DNA from: Chamaea fasciata
Taxonomy: Eukaryota > Chordata > Aves > Passeriformes > Sylviidae
NCBI GenBank assembly: GCA_029207755.1
Contig: JARCOQ010000002.1
Coordinates: 89,441,087-89,505,086, forward strand
Direction: 5' to 3'
Length of the DNA stretch: 64,000 bases
Shown here: in pieces, positions 53,001-59,040 of the stretch
Numbering within the stretch: position 1 is the stretch's first letter
Layout of the letters: every line of letters begins with the position of its first letter
Notes under the pieces: model-generated
Databases searched by the model: none
What the model saw: the letters and a program-made list of their open reading frames with translations, nothing else
What the model was told of the DNA's origin: nothing
Program-made: the position numbers and the translations under genes

Positions 53001-53839
53001 CAGCCTACATGCATCACCCTCCGTAAGCCTCTGCAGAACCAGACCAGCAGTACAAGCAAGAAACTAGCTTGCTACCGGGCTTGTAGACGTGCCTGAAATT
53101 TGTCCTCCAAAACTCGCGGAAAGCTGTATCAGTGTGCGGTTATGCAGGGGTGAGGGTCCCGCCAGCCCGAGGCGGCTACGCGGAGGCCCTGGGAAGGATG
53201 CCACGGCTCCAGCCGCGGGTGGACATCCCCCCGTTAACGTGCCCATGGGAACCCCAGATCTGACTCCTCCTGAGCCCCGAGTTTTCCACTACAACCAACA
53301 GGCACAGGAATTACGCTCCAGGGGAACTAACGCTCCAGCACTGCCGTGTGGATGGGTTCAGTGCCTTCAGAACACAAAGCTGACAGCTTTGTCATTACGC
53401 AGAAGTAATTCCTCGGTAGGTAAGATTCAACATATTACTTGAAACACGCGAGCGGGAGCGCTAAGAAGAGTGACAGCGGGAAACAAGTTCTTTTAACAGG
53501 TGTTCTAAAAGCCTGGCAGCTCTGGGAAGTAGACGGCGTGAGGAAGGAGTTTTCAGCACCCACGCGAACCCGACCCCTCACCCTGGCGCGGCCCTCACCA
53601 GCGCCCGGCACGGACCCGGGGCAGCACCCGGTGCCCCGCAGCGAGCTACAGGCGGCACTTCCACCTCCTGGCACAGTCCGACCGCCAGCCTCCTTCCCCT
53701 CCTGCTGCCGGCGCTGCCGGGCCCCTCCGTCCCCTCAGCCGCGACGGGGGCTCACCCCCGGTGCAGGGGCTGCTCACCAGCCGCTCCCCGCACCGCAGAA
53801 GGGACTTACCGGGTGCCGACTGGCATCGGAAGCGGCCAT
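31781..53839 (-). CDS. SEPTIN10: SEPTIN10, septin GTP-binding protein; nine coding exons spliced, about 436 aa
   Basis: Coding exons in transcript order are 53839-53810, 50139-50022, 49330-49135, 47677-47491, 43998-43837, 42345-42249, 41678-41516, 34568-34436 and 32005-31781. Every phase joins, giving 425 codons up to a donor-like site plus 11 to the TAA. Septins are filament-forming GTP-binding proteins of the cortical cytoskeleton. Order: short N-terminus with [10 protein letters not shown] (23-32), P-loop GETGIGKS (50-57), G3 region KTVGFGDQ (102-109), G4 region GKAD (185-188), YQFPTDDE, the septin-unique region around ARQYPWG, then a charged coiled coil from about 320 to 400. The sequence fits the SEPTIN6/8/10/11/14 group. 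SEPTIN10 is chosen from the SH3RF3 and SOWAHC neighbours and the short first exon. Human SEPTIN10 is about 454 residues. Oddities: K102 replaces the usual polar G3 residue, GKAD replaces AKAD, exon 8 has a GC donor, and the region before the coiled coil is divergent. Confidence 0.92.
33168..33201. repeat. A-rich simple repeat
   Basis: AAAAAAAACC-type units in SEPTIN10 intron 8. Confidence 0.7.
33832..34245 (-). mobile_element. CR1 LINE 3' fragment in SEPTIN10 intron 8
   Basis: An antisense CR1 copy. AGAATCACAGAATCATGTATG is followed by AAGACCTTTAAGATCATCAA, ACTTCCCTGGGCAGCCTG, CTGATATCCAGTCTAAACCT, TGAAGTCTCCCCTGAGCC and CAGGCTAAACAACCCCAG. It is in the same transcriptional sense as SEPTIN10 and ends about 190 bases from exon 8. 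Confidence 0.95.
34436..34568 (-). CDS. SEPTIN10: SEPTIN10 coding exon 8 (coiled coil), GC donor
   Basis: 133 bases, residues 318-362, starting after a TTCAG acceptor. It encodes [13 protein letters not shown], then a Glu/Lys/Arg-rich coiled coil ([20 protein letters not shown]). The exon must end at CAG|GCAAGC for the frame to join exon 9, so the donor is GC rather than GT. Confidence 0.88.
34569..41515 (-). other. SEPTIN10: SEPTIN10 intron 7, the largest
   Basis: About 6.9 kb of AT-rich sequence with one CR1 3' remnant (36.8-37.0 kb) and one 66-base exon-like segment at 40952-41017. The splice frame requires exon 7 to join exon 8 directly, or through the 66-base segment, which is also frame-preserving. 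I saw no other gene in it. Confidence 0.7.
36818..37000 (+). mobile_element. CR1 3' end remnant
   Basis: A sense CR1 terminus: GTGGTTGTGGATGCCAG near the start, GCAACCTGGTTTGGTAGAAG, GGTTGGAACTAGACGGTCTT and CATTCCATGACTCCATGA. It lies antisense to SEPTIN10 within intron 7. Confidence 0.9.
41516..41678 (-). CDS. SEPTIN10: SEPTIN10 coding exon 7
   Basis: 163 bases, residues 264-317 plus two bases, with donor CAG|GTAAAG. It encodes [26 protein letters not shown] and [10 protein letters not shown], aligning with the end of the septin domain. It is noticeably more divergent than the earlier exons and appears one residue shorter after RRML. Confidence 0.9.
42249..42345 (-). CDS. SEPTIN10: SEPTIN10 coding exon 6
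   Basis: 97 bases, residues 232-263 plus one base, from an acceptor ending TACAG to an AAAG|GTAAAG donor. It encodes LPFAVVGS and [15 protein letters not shown], part of the septin G domain and unique region. Confidence 0.93.
42500..42845 (+). mobile_element. CR1 internal fragment
   Basis: Sense CR1 sequence from the distal ORF2 region: CCTCAACAGGCTGGAGAAAT, GGGCCAACAGGCACCTCA, ATGCTGGGGGTCAACTGTCT and the following blocks. The 3' end is missing. It sits in SEPTIN10 intron 5, antisense to the gene. Confidence 0.75.
43837..43998 (-). CDS. SEPTIN10: SEPTIN10 coding exon 5 (G4)
   Basis: 162 bases, residues 178-231, phase 0 at both ends. It encodes [18 protein letters not shown] and [11 protein letters not shown]. 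The G4 specificity motif reads GKAD instead of the septin-typical AKAD, retaining the key Lys and Asp. Confidence 0.94.
43999..47490 (-). other. SEPTIN10: SEPTIN10 intron 4
   Basis: About 3.5 kb of AT-rich sequence between exons 4 and 5. I recognise no repeat family or additional exon in it. Confidence 0.75.
47491..47677 (-). CDS. SEPTIN10: SEPTIN10 coding exon 4
   Basis: 187 bases, residues 116-177 plus the last base of codon 115, from a CTACAG acceptor to an AAG|GTAAGA donor. It encodes [20 protein letters not shown] and [20 protein letters not shown], highly typical of the septin G domain. Confidence 0.95.
47678..49134 (-). other. SEPTIN10: SEPTIN10 intron 3
   Basis: About 1.46 kb of AT-rich sequence between the G3-encoding exon and exon 4. 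Nothing further recognised. Confidence 0.75.
49135..49330 (-). CDS. SEPTIN10: SEPTIN10 coding exon 3 (P-loop and G3)
   Basis: 196 bases between a TTCTAG acceptor and an AC|GTAAGT donor. It encodes the P-loop (GETGIGKS, split at its first codon), switch I (around [12 protein letters not shown]) and the G3 segment [14 protein letters not shown]102 sits where G3 normally has Asp, or a small polar residue in the SEPTIN6 group. Confidence 0.94.
50022..50139 (-). CDS. SEPTIN10: SEPTIN10 coding exon 2 ([10 protein letters not shown] block)
   Basis: Acceptor CTGTAG and donor TTG|GTGAGT bound 118 bases, residues 11-49 plus one base. It encodes the septin-conserved [11 protein letters not shown] and [10 protein letters not shown] leading into the P-loop. 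Confidence 0.93.
50363..50402. repeat. A-rich simple repeat
   Basis: An uninterrupted A run followed by CCCC, AAAAAAACC and AAAACAAAC units. Confidence 0.8.
51641..51670. repeat. (AAC)n microsatellite with poly(A)
   Basis: Five AAC-type units followed by a run of A in SEPTIN10 intron 1. Confidence 0.8.
51800..52600. repeat. Unclassified repeat-like stretch, possibly a degenerate retroviral LTR
   Basis: The composition changes here from the AT-rich intron to a sequence with long open stretches, an AATAAA pair around 52248-52262 and LTR-like promoter/poly(A) spacing. I could not define TG...CA ends, a target-site duplication or a primer-binding site. Treat it as an unclassified interspersed repeat or unique intron sequence. 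Confidence 0.2.
52675..52805 (+). mobile_element. CR1 3' end remnant
   Basis: A sense CR1 terminus: GGGGCTCTGAGCAACATGGT, GGACTGGAACCAGACAATCT and CCAAACCATTCTAGGATTCT followed by ATGATTT. It lies antisense to SEPTIN10. Confidence 0.92.
53810..53839 (-). CDS. SEPTIN10: SEPTIN10 coding exon 1
   Basis: Encodes [10 protein letters not shown] and ends in phase 0 at a CG|GTAAGT donor. The start ATG has G at -3 and G at +4, a strong initiation context. A short, Ala/Ser-rich first exon followed by a 3.7 kb intron fits SEPTIN10-type gene structure. The frame with the longer overlapping ORF does not splice to the next exon. Confidence 0.82.
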
Positions 53840-54165
53840 TGCCCCGCCTGGCGAGACAGAGAAGGAAAGAGGAGAGCAGGGAGGGAAAGACGAGGCCAAA
53901 ACTGCCGCCGAAGGGGAGAGCCACGCCGCAGGGAGGAGCTCGGGGAGGGGAAGCGGCCGCGGCTCCGCCGCCGGGGCGGGCGCTGTTGGCGGGCGCCTCC
54001 CGGCCGAAGGGCGGCGCGGCAGTGATTGCCGGGCATGCTGCCGCCGGGAGGAGGGGCTCGGCGGCGGCGGCTCTACCGCGCCCGCACCACCACTCCCACC
54101 ACCATCACCAGCAGCGGCAGTAGCAGCAGGAGGAGCGCCGGCGGCGCGATGGGGTAGCGGCGGCG
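53840..54165. promoter_or_regulatory. Bidirectional SEPTIN10/SOWAHC promoter and 5'UTRs
   Basis: 326 bp separate the two divergent start codons. The segment is GC-rich without an evident TATA box. It has GC-box sequence (GGGGCGGG at 53973-53980), a CCCCGCC near 53842 and a GGGCATGC element near 54031. Such features are usual for housekeeping CpG-island promoters that fire in both directions. Both 5'UTRs must lie inside this segment unless there are upstream non-coding exons. Confidence 0.8.
54149..54157 (+). CDS. Two-codon upstream ORF before SOWAHC
   Basis: ATG GGG TAG ends 8 nt before the SOWAHC ATG. The uORF start has G at -3 and G at +4, so it may be recognised. A ribosome terminating there would need to reinitiate almost immediately or scan past. 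Its presence is certain. Whether it is transcribed and used is inference. Confidence 0.45.
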   Translation: MG

Positions 54166-55674
54166 ATGGCGGAGCCGGAGGAGCTGCAGCAGGACTCGGT
54201 GGTGCGGTTCCTAGCGGCGCGGGGCGGGCGGGCGCGCAACGCGGAGCTGCTGGAGCATTTCCGGGACTGGCTGAACCCCGCGGAGCCCTCCCGCCGCGCC
54301 GCCGCCCGGCACCGCTTCAAGGAGCTGGTCAACGCAGTGGCCACCGTGCGCCAGGAGCCCGGCACCGGCGTCAAGTACGTGCACCTCCGCCGCCGGTACT
54401 GCGCCCCCGAGCCCCTCGCCGCCGCCCCCTTGACCACCGGGGAGCAGGAGCCGGCGGCGGAGAACAGCGCGAAGCAGCCGAGCCCGCCGCCCTCGCCACG
54501 GGCGGGCGCTGAGGAGACGCCGCCGGCAACAGGCGAGGATGCCGGCAGCCGCCCGCAGCCCCCGGGGCAGAAGGGCGAGCCGCCCCGGCCGAGCCCGGCG
54601 GTGGCTGGAGGCCAGCGGAGGGGCTCCCGGCGGGGGCCGCCGCCCAGGCGCGGTGAAGGCGGCGGCAGCAGCGAGGAGACCGCGATAGCGGCGGGCCCGG
54701 GGCGGCCCCCGGCGGCAGACGAGGCGGGGGCGGCGGAGGGAGCCCCCGGGGCGGCGGCGCAGGGCGGTGGCCGCCGGAGCCTGCGGGAGGCGGCGCGGGG
54801 CAGCTCCCCCCAGCTGAAGCGCGGCGCCCTCCCTGGCGGGGGCCGCGGCCGCGACTCGGACAGCGCCTCGGTGGCCTCGTCCTCCGCCGAGGAGGAGGGG
54901 AGTACCACCGGCTCCGTGGCACTGGACCCCCTGGAGCACGCCTGGATGCTGTCAGCCTCGGACGGGCGGTGGGAGAGTCTGGAGGGGCTGCTGAGTTGCG
55001 AGCCGGCGCTGCTCTGCAAGCGGGACTTCATCACCGGCTTCACGGTGCTGCACTGGGCCGCCAAGCACGGGCGGCAGGAGCTGCTGGCCACGCTGGTCAA
55101 CTTCGCCCAGCGGCACGGGCTGCCCGTGGACATCAACGCCCGCACCAGCGGCGGGCACACGGCGCTGCACATCGCCGCCATGCACGGCCACGCCGAGGTC
55201 GTGAAGCTGCTGGTGGGAGCCTACGACGCCGACGTGGACATCCGCGACTACAGCGGGCGCAAGGCTGCGCAGTACCTGCACCAGGGCACCTCGGGGGACA
55301 TGCGGAACCTCGTGGGGGCCCAGGAGGAGGAGGAGGAGGAGGAAGGGAATGCTGGCAATGGGAGCGGGCGTTGGAGGCTCTCCAAGGTGTTGCCATCTAA
55401 TCTCATGAACTACCGGCTCTCCCACCACCATCACGGCACTGGGGAGGAAGCTGAAGGTACCGATGGGGCAGCGGTGCCAGGCAAAAGCAAGGAGATGACC
55501 AGGAAAGCCTCTGGCAGCGGACGGATGAAGCCTCGGCTTAATAAGATCCGCTTCAGGACTCAGATCATCCACAACACGCCCTCCTTTCGTGGTGACACTG
55601 AGGAGGAAGAGCACGAGGAGAAATCCCTGAAATCATCATTCAAGCTCAGGCCGAAGTCCAACGTGTTTGGATAA
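54166..55674 (+). CDS. SOWAHC: SOWAHC, Sosondowah ankyrin-repeat family protein C (single exon, 502 aa)
   Basis: An uninterrupted 502-residue ORF from ATG in CGGCGATGG context (G at +4) to TAA at 55672-55674. Residues about 5-78 form the N-terminal SOWAH winged-helix-like domain (QQDSVVRFLAARGGRARNAE, then RHRFKELVNAVATVRQE and GVKYVHLRRRY). Residues about 85-250 are Gly/Pro/Ala/Arg-rich and probably disordered. LEHAWMLSASDGRWESLEGL (256-275) leads into two ankyrin repeats, GFTVLHWAAKHG at about 291-325 and GHTALHIAAMHGHAEVVKLL at about 330-365. A poly-Glu run near residue 388 and a basic C-terminal segment (MKPRLNKIRFRTQIIHNTP) follow. Family genes are single-exon and human SOWAHC is about 525 residues, so this is full length. 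Its molecular function is poorly known. It starts head-to-head with SEPTIN10, and its neighbours support the C paralogue over SOWAHA, B or D. Confidence 0.95.
   Translation: MAEPEELQQDSVVRFLAARGGRARNAELLEHFRDWLNPAEPSRRAAARHRFKELVNAVATVRQEPGTGVKYVHLRRRYCAPEPLAAAPLTTGEQEPAAENSAKQPSPPPSPRAGAEETPPATGEDAGSRPQPPGQKGEPPRPSPAVAGGQRRGSRRGPPPRRGEGGGSSEETAIAAGPGRPPAADEAGAAEGAPGAAAQGGGRRSLREAARGSSPQLKRGALPGGGRGRDSDSASVASSSAEEEGSTTGSVALDPLEHAWMLSASDGRWESLEGLLSCEPALLCKRDFITGFTVLHWAAKHGRQELLATLVNFAQRHGLPVDINARTSGGHTALHIAAMHGHAEVVKLLVGAYDADVDIRDYSGRKAAQYLHQGTSGDMRNLVGAQEEEEEEEGNAGNGSGRWRLSKVLPSNLMNYRLSHHHHGTGEEAEGTDGAAVPGKSKEMTRKASGSGRMKPRLNKIRFRTQIIHNTPSFRGDTEEEEHEEKSLKSSFKLRPKSNVFG
55323..55345 (+). repeat. 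SOWAHC: (GAG)n triplet repeat coding for poly-Glu in SOWAHC
   Basis: An in-frame GAG/GAA tract encoding seven consecutive Glu residues just after the ankyrin region. It is prone to length variation. Confidence 0.85.
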
Positions 55675-56347
55675 GGCCAGGGAGCAGGAGGTCTGGGAGG
55701 TGGATGCACGGACCAAAGTGCCCTCAGGTGTAGCACAGAAGGTGAGGCAGGTACGAGTGGGTGCTCATCTACACTCATGGACTCTGGCCAGAAGGGTCCT
55801 GAGTATCTTGCTTTAACTCCCAGTTTAGTGTGGTCGGTGAGCCCGGCTGGTGAACAGGGCTCTGGGAGCAGCTGCTTCAGCCGGGCCCTCAGTGCTGAAA
55901 TGGGAGGCAGTGGGTGGGTTGAGAAACGCTGGGGTGTTTAAAAGCTGTGCTCCTTTCTCTCTAAAAGCAGGCTTTGGGGTCGTAAACCTGTGTTAGTGGA
56001 TCTACTAGGATTAGTGAAGCGAGTGAGGGAAAGAAAAGTGCAGATGCTTTAACCTTACATTATCAACTGGTACTATGAACTATCAGCAGACAACTTTTTA
56101 TGTCAGAAGAACACCTCAGTAATATACAAGTATACCTTAAGTTTCTCTTTAACAGCAATACCACCTGGCACAGTGTGGAGTTGGGTACACAAAATGAGAT
56201 GGTAGAGAATGGTTTCCTGTCAGAATCCAAGCTTCAATCCATCAAAGAGTTGAGCCTGTGTTGACTTTATGCATTGAAAATTGATTGATTTGACATCATG
56301 AATATATTATTTTAAAAAAAATAGAATCCATTGCACTGCAAGCAATG

Positions 56348-56353
56348 AATAAA
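56348..56353 (+). terminator. SOWAHC: Proximal poly(A) signal candidate for SOWAHC
   Basis: AATAAA followed within 25-50 bases by TG-rich sequence. A second AATAAA lies 300 bases downstream at 56651-56656. Confidence 0.45.
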
Positions 56354-58580
56354 GTTAACCTGTGCAGAAGTCTTTGCTGTCTGAGGTACTACTGAGCTTG
56401 CTTACCGCTGTTGGAATACTAATACAAGATAATAGAAGCAAAGAGGTTTTATATATATTTGGTATCTTATGTTTTGTCTTAGGCAAAGCAATTTTATTTT
56501 AATCACTGTGAATTCTCAAGTGCCAGACCTAGCGCAGTTCCAGTTATTAAGTCTGGTCAATCCTTGTTAATGTTCTTTGTGTAACTCACTGCATTTAAAA
56601 TCAGAATATTGTGTTATAATGTGTTACCTGTGGAAGTCGTTCTCTTTTAGAATAAAAGAGCACAGACATCATTGCATGAAATCTTCATGAAACTCTAATA
56701 TGGCTCTGTAATGTGACAGCTACATGTCTGTGTTTGCTAGTAACTTGTGTGTCAATCCCTTCAACTGACACTGTGCAGAAATAGAGAAAAAAGTAAAAGA
56801 GGGGAAGAAAAAAAAACAAGGAAGGTGTGCGAATTCACGTAGAGGATGAAAAAGTAGAACTCCAAAACTCTCTCCCTGTTTATCATTCTGAATGAAGCAG
56901 CACAGTTACATATTCTAGTTAAGTGGTGGCAGTGGTGTTTGAGTTCTTTTAAACCTATATTTCTAGAAAAGTGATAGCCAAGGGTTTGAACTGTTGTTTG
57001 ACAACCTAGTAAGTCTTAATCTGATTGACGAGCCTATCCATCTGCTAAAGCTTTCGGAAACCTTGAATCTTGTTTCTCTGCTTTAAAGGTAGCAGTTCCA
57101 GTGAAATCTAGGAGGCAGATTTATATCCATATTCAGCTTTCCTTAAGAGCTGAGGTATTGAGCTGACCCTGGATCCTGAATGCTACTGAGTGTAGCAGCT
57201 CATCTGTGTTTAGTTGTTAAAGTATGGCCAGTTTCAATGCAGCATCTGTCAAAGCATGTTTTGAGTTGGCTTCCTTAAGATGCATGTGCATGCCTGGCCT
57301 GTAACTAACCAAAAGTAGATAGGCTTTGACATGTTAAGATCCAAATTTGAGATGCTGATTAAATGCATGCCAGAAGCTGTAGAACACCTCACAGGAAAAC
57401 TGCTGCTGGGAGTGTTCACTTTTGAGGTAACAGCTAGCTGTCTGTGGCTGTTGCTAGTGACTTATGTTTCTTGTAGCGACGGGAAGGAAGTGCTACTGAT
57501 GCATTGGCATCAGACTTTCCATGCAGATAAACAGCCAGTTTCTGCACTTCACGTGTCAAAACCTAATAAATGACCGTGTTTGCACAGGCATGCAAGTGAC
57601 ACTTAACTGTTTCTGGAAAAAGCTGCATTAAAAATAATATAGAACCTCTGCATAGGTGCTGGTCATTACTTCTGTGCAAAAAGACTAGAAATTTTAGAGA
57701 GGTTCAGCTTTAGTTTACAGTTTATAAGCTATAATGTTAGAGATTTCATGTGCCTTCATTTTGGGTTGGTTGCCACAAATGCAGTGGATAAAATCAGTCT
57801 TGCAAAGCACTTTGTTTTTTGTCTGTGGGACGGGACCAGAAATTTCCCCTCAGTCCTTCCTATTTAAACTGTACACCTGTACAGTGGGGTGTCTGAAACG
57901 GGGGGGATTAATCATACATGTTATGATGTAGAGCTAATTCTGTTGTAACAGAAAAGATAAATACCTAAGTCTTAAACTTTTCTCTGCAAGATAAATAGGT
58001 TTCTAGACTTCTGTAGGAAGGAAGTTTTCTGACTGAACACTTAAAACATGAGTATTCTTTGGTATGGGCACATCTAAATTGATCACATATTCCATGCAGC
58101 TTCTGATGTCCAAACCTTATTAAAGTTGTTTTCTGCTTTGAGAGTTTATAGTTCTTTCATACATGCTGTTGGGTGAAGTGTTTCTCTCTTCACATGCAAG
58201 GAGCAAAAAATTGCACAAAAATACTGAATCTTAGACAGCTATTGGGTTCTAGGGAAATAATTTGAGGGTTTCAAATAGAGCATAGCTTGGATTTTAAGAG
58301 ACTAACTGGAATATAATGTTATGTAATACAGTAGAAATTTGCAAATTAATAAGGAACTTGAAAAATTATGAAAAGATGCCTCATTTATAACTCATTATTT
58401 GAAGTATCAAAGTGAAATTACTGATCCACTGACACTGTTTAGCTGTCAGTTAATGAAATTTCACCATAATGGTCCAAAGGTCTTTGCAAGTTGGGGTGCA
58501 ACAGAGCAAATATCTCTTTTGGTGTTTGAGATATACTAAAGAATGGCTGGATAACCACTCGTATCTGTCTGCGCTATGGG

Positions 58581-58586
58581 AATAAA
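58581..58586 (+). terminator. SOWAHC: Candidate poly(A) signal for SOWAHC
   Basis: Canonical AATAAA, followed by T-rich and TGT-containing sequence. Confidence 0.35.
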
Positions 58587-58769
58587 GCACTTTGATTTCA
58601 CATTATGACTTGTCACATTCCACATGGTTACTTTTTATAACATGAGCTAGAACTTAATGGGGTTTTTTTAAGATAGGGAAGTCTTGATGCCCTATTTAAG
58701 TATATTTGCAGTCTGCAGGTGTGCTTGAGTCAAATATTTTGGATGCATTGCCTAGAAGGATGTGACTGA

Positions 58770-58775
58770 AATAAA
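58770..58775 (+). terminator. SOWAHC: Candidate poly(A) signal for SOWAHC
   Basis: Canonical AATAAA followed by TTGTATGG, a GT-rich downstream context. Confidence 0.35.
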
Positions 58776-59032
58776 GTTGTATGGTACAGAAAACTGGAGC
58801 ACTTACTGGTATCTTTTTAATGGTACACCTGAAGTTACTGAATGTGTTTGTTCACTTTTTATGATGGTGTGTAAGGCAGCAAGACTGTAATGTAATGTGG
58901 TATCTTTTTTTTTGTACTTTATGTTAAAAAATTTTAGAGGCCTGGAAGCCTGTTGGGTTTTATTAATACACTTTTTGTGGTCGTCTCTCTGAATGGTTAT
59001 GAGTTAAGAATCTGTAAGCTTTAGTTTTATGA

Positions 59033-59038
59033 AATAAA
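59033..59038 (+). terminator. SOWAHC: Distal poly(A) signal candidate for SOWAHC
   Basis: AATAAA in the context TATGAAATAAAGAGAG. T-rich sequence follows about 90 bases later. It is the last of a closely spaced series at 58.58-59.04 kb. Confidence 0.4.
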
Positions 59039-59040
59039 GA

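Larger units (their letters stand above)
50140..53809 (-). other. SEPTIN10: SEPTIN10 intron 1
   Basis: About 3.7 kb. It contains A-rich tracts (50.36-50.40 and 51.64-51.67 kb), an unclassified repeat-like stretch at about 51.8-52.6 kb, a CR1 terminus at 52.68-52.81 kb, and, at its 5' end, part of the CpG island. No extra exon is convincing. Confidence 0.7.
53500..55400. promoter_or_regulatory. CpG island spanning the SEPTIN10 and SOWAHC 5' ends
   Basis: This is a sharp rise to very high GC with dense CpG dinucleotides, in contrast to AT-rich sequence on both sides. It covers SEPTIN10 exon 1, the intergenic spacer and most of the SOWAHC coding exon. The limits are estimated by eye. Confidence 0.9.
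55675..59040 (+). other. SOWAHC: SOWAHC 3'UTR (extent uncertain)
   Basis: AT-rich sequence after the stop with no supportable exon and no CR1 copy. Canonical AATAAA signals lie at 56348, 56651, 58581, 58770 and 59033. The first would give a UTR of about 0.7 kb and the last about 3.4 kb. SOWAH genes generally have long 3'UTRs, so a distal end is plausible. Confidence 0.55.

Noticed and set aside
53646..53924. 92-codon minus ORF with a longer N-terminus over SEPTIN10 exon 1
   Set aside because: It is in a different frame from the one that splices to exon 2. The ATG at 53839 gives the phase-0 join.
53439..54512. 357-codon plus-strand ORF across the promoter into SOWAHC
   Set aside because: It crosses the CpG island in a different frame from SOWAHC and reads as low-complexity Gly/Ala/Arg/Pro. 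It is a compositional artefact.
54105..55181. 358-codon minus-strand ORF antisense to SOWAHC
   Set aside because: It is a GC-rich shadow of the SOWAHC coding frame with low-complexity Arg/Pro/Ser/Ala composition and no domain. Stops are rare in every frame here because of base composition.
54211..55614. Other long ORFs (183-242 aa) antisense to SOWAHC
   Set aside because: All are frame shadows in the CpG island without recognisable domains.
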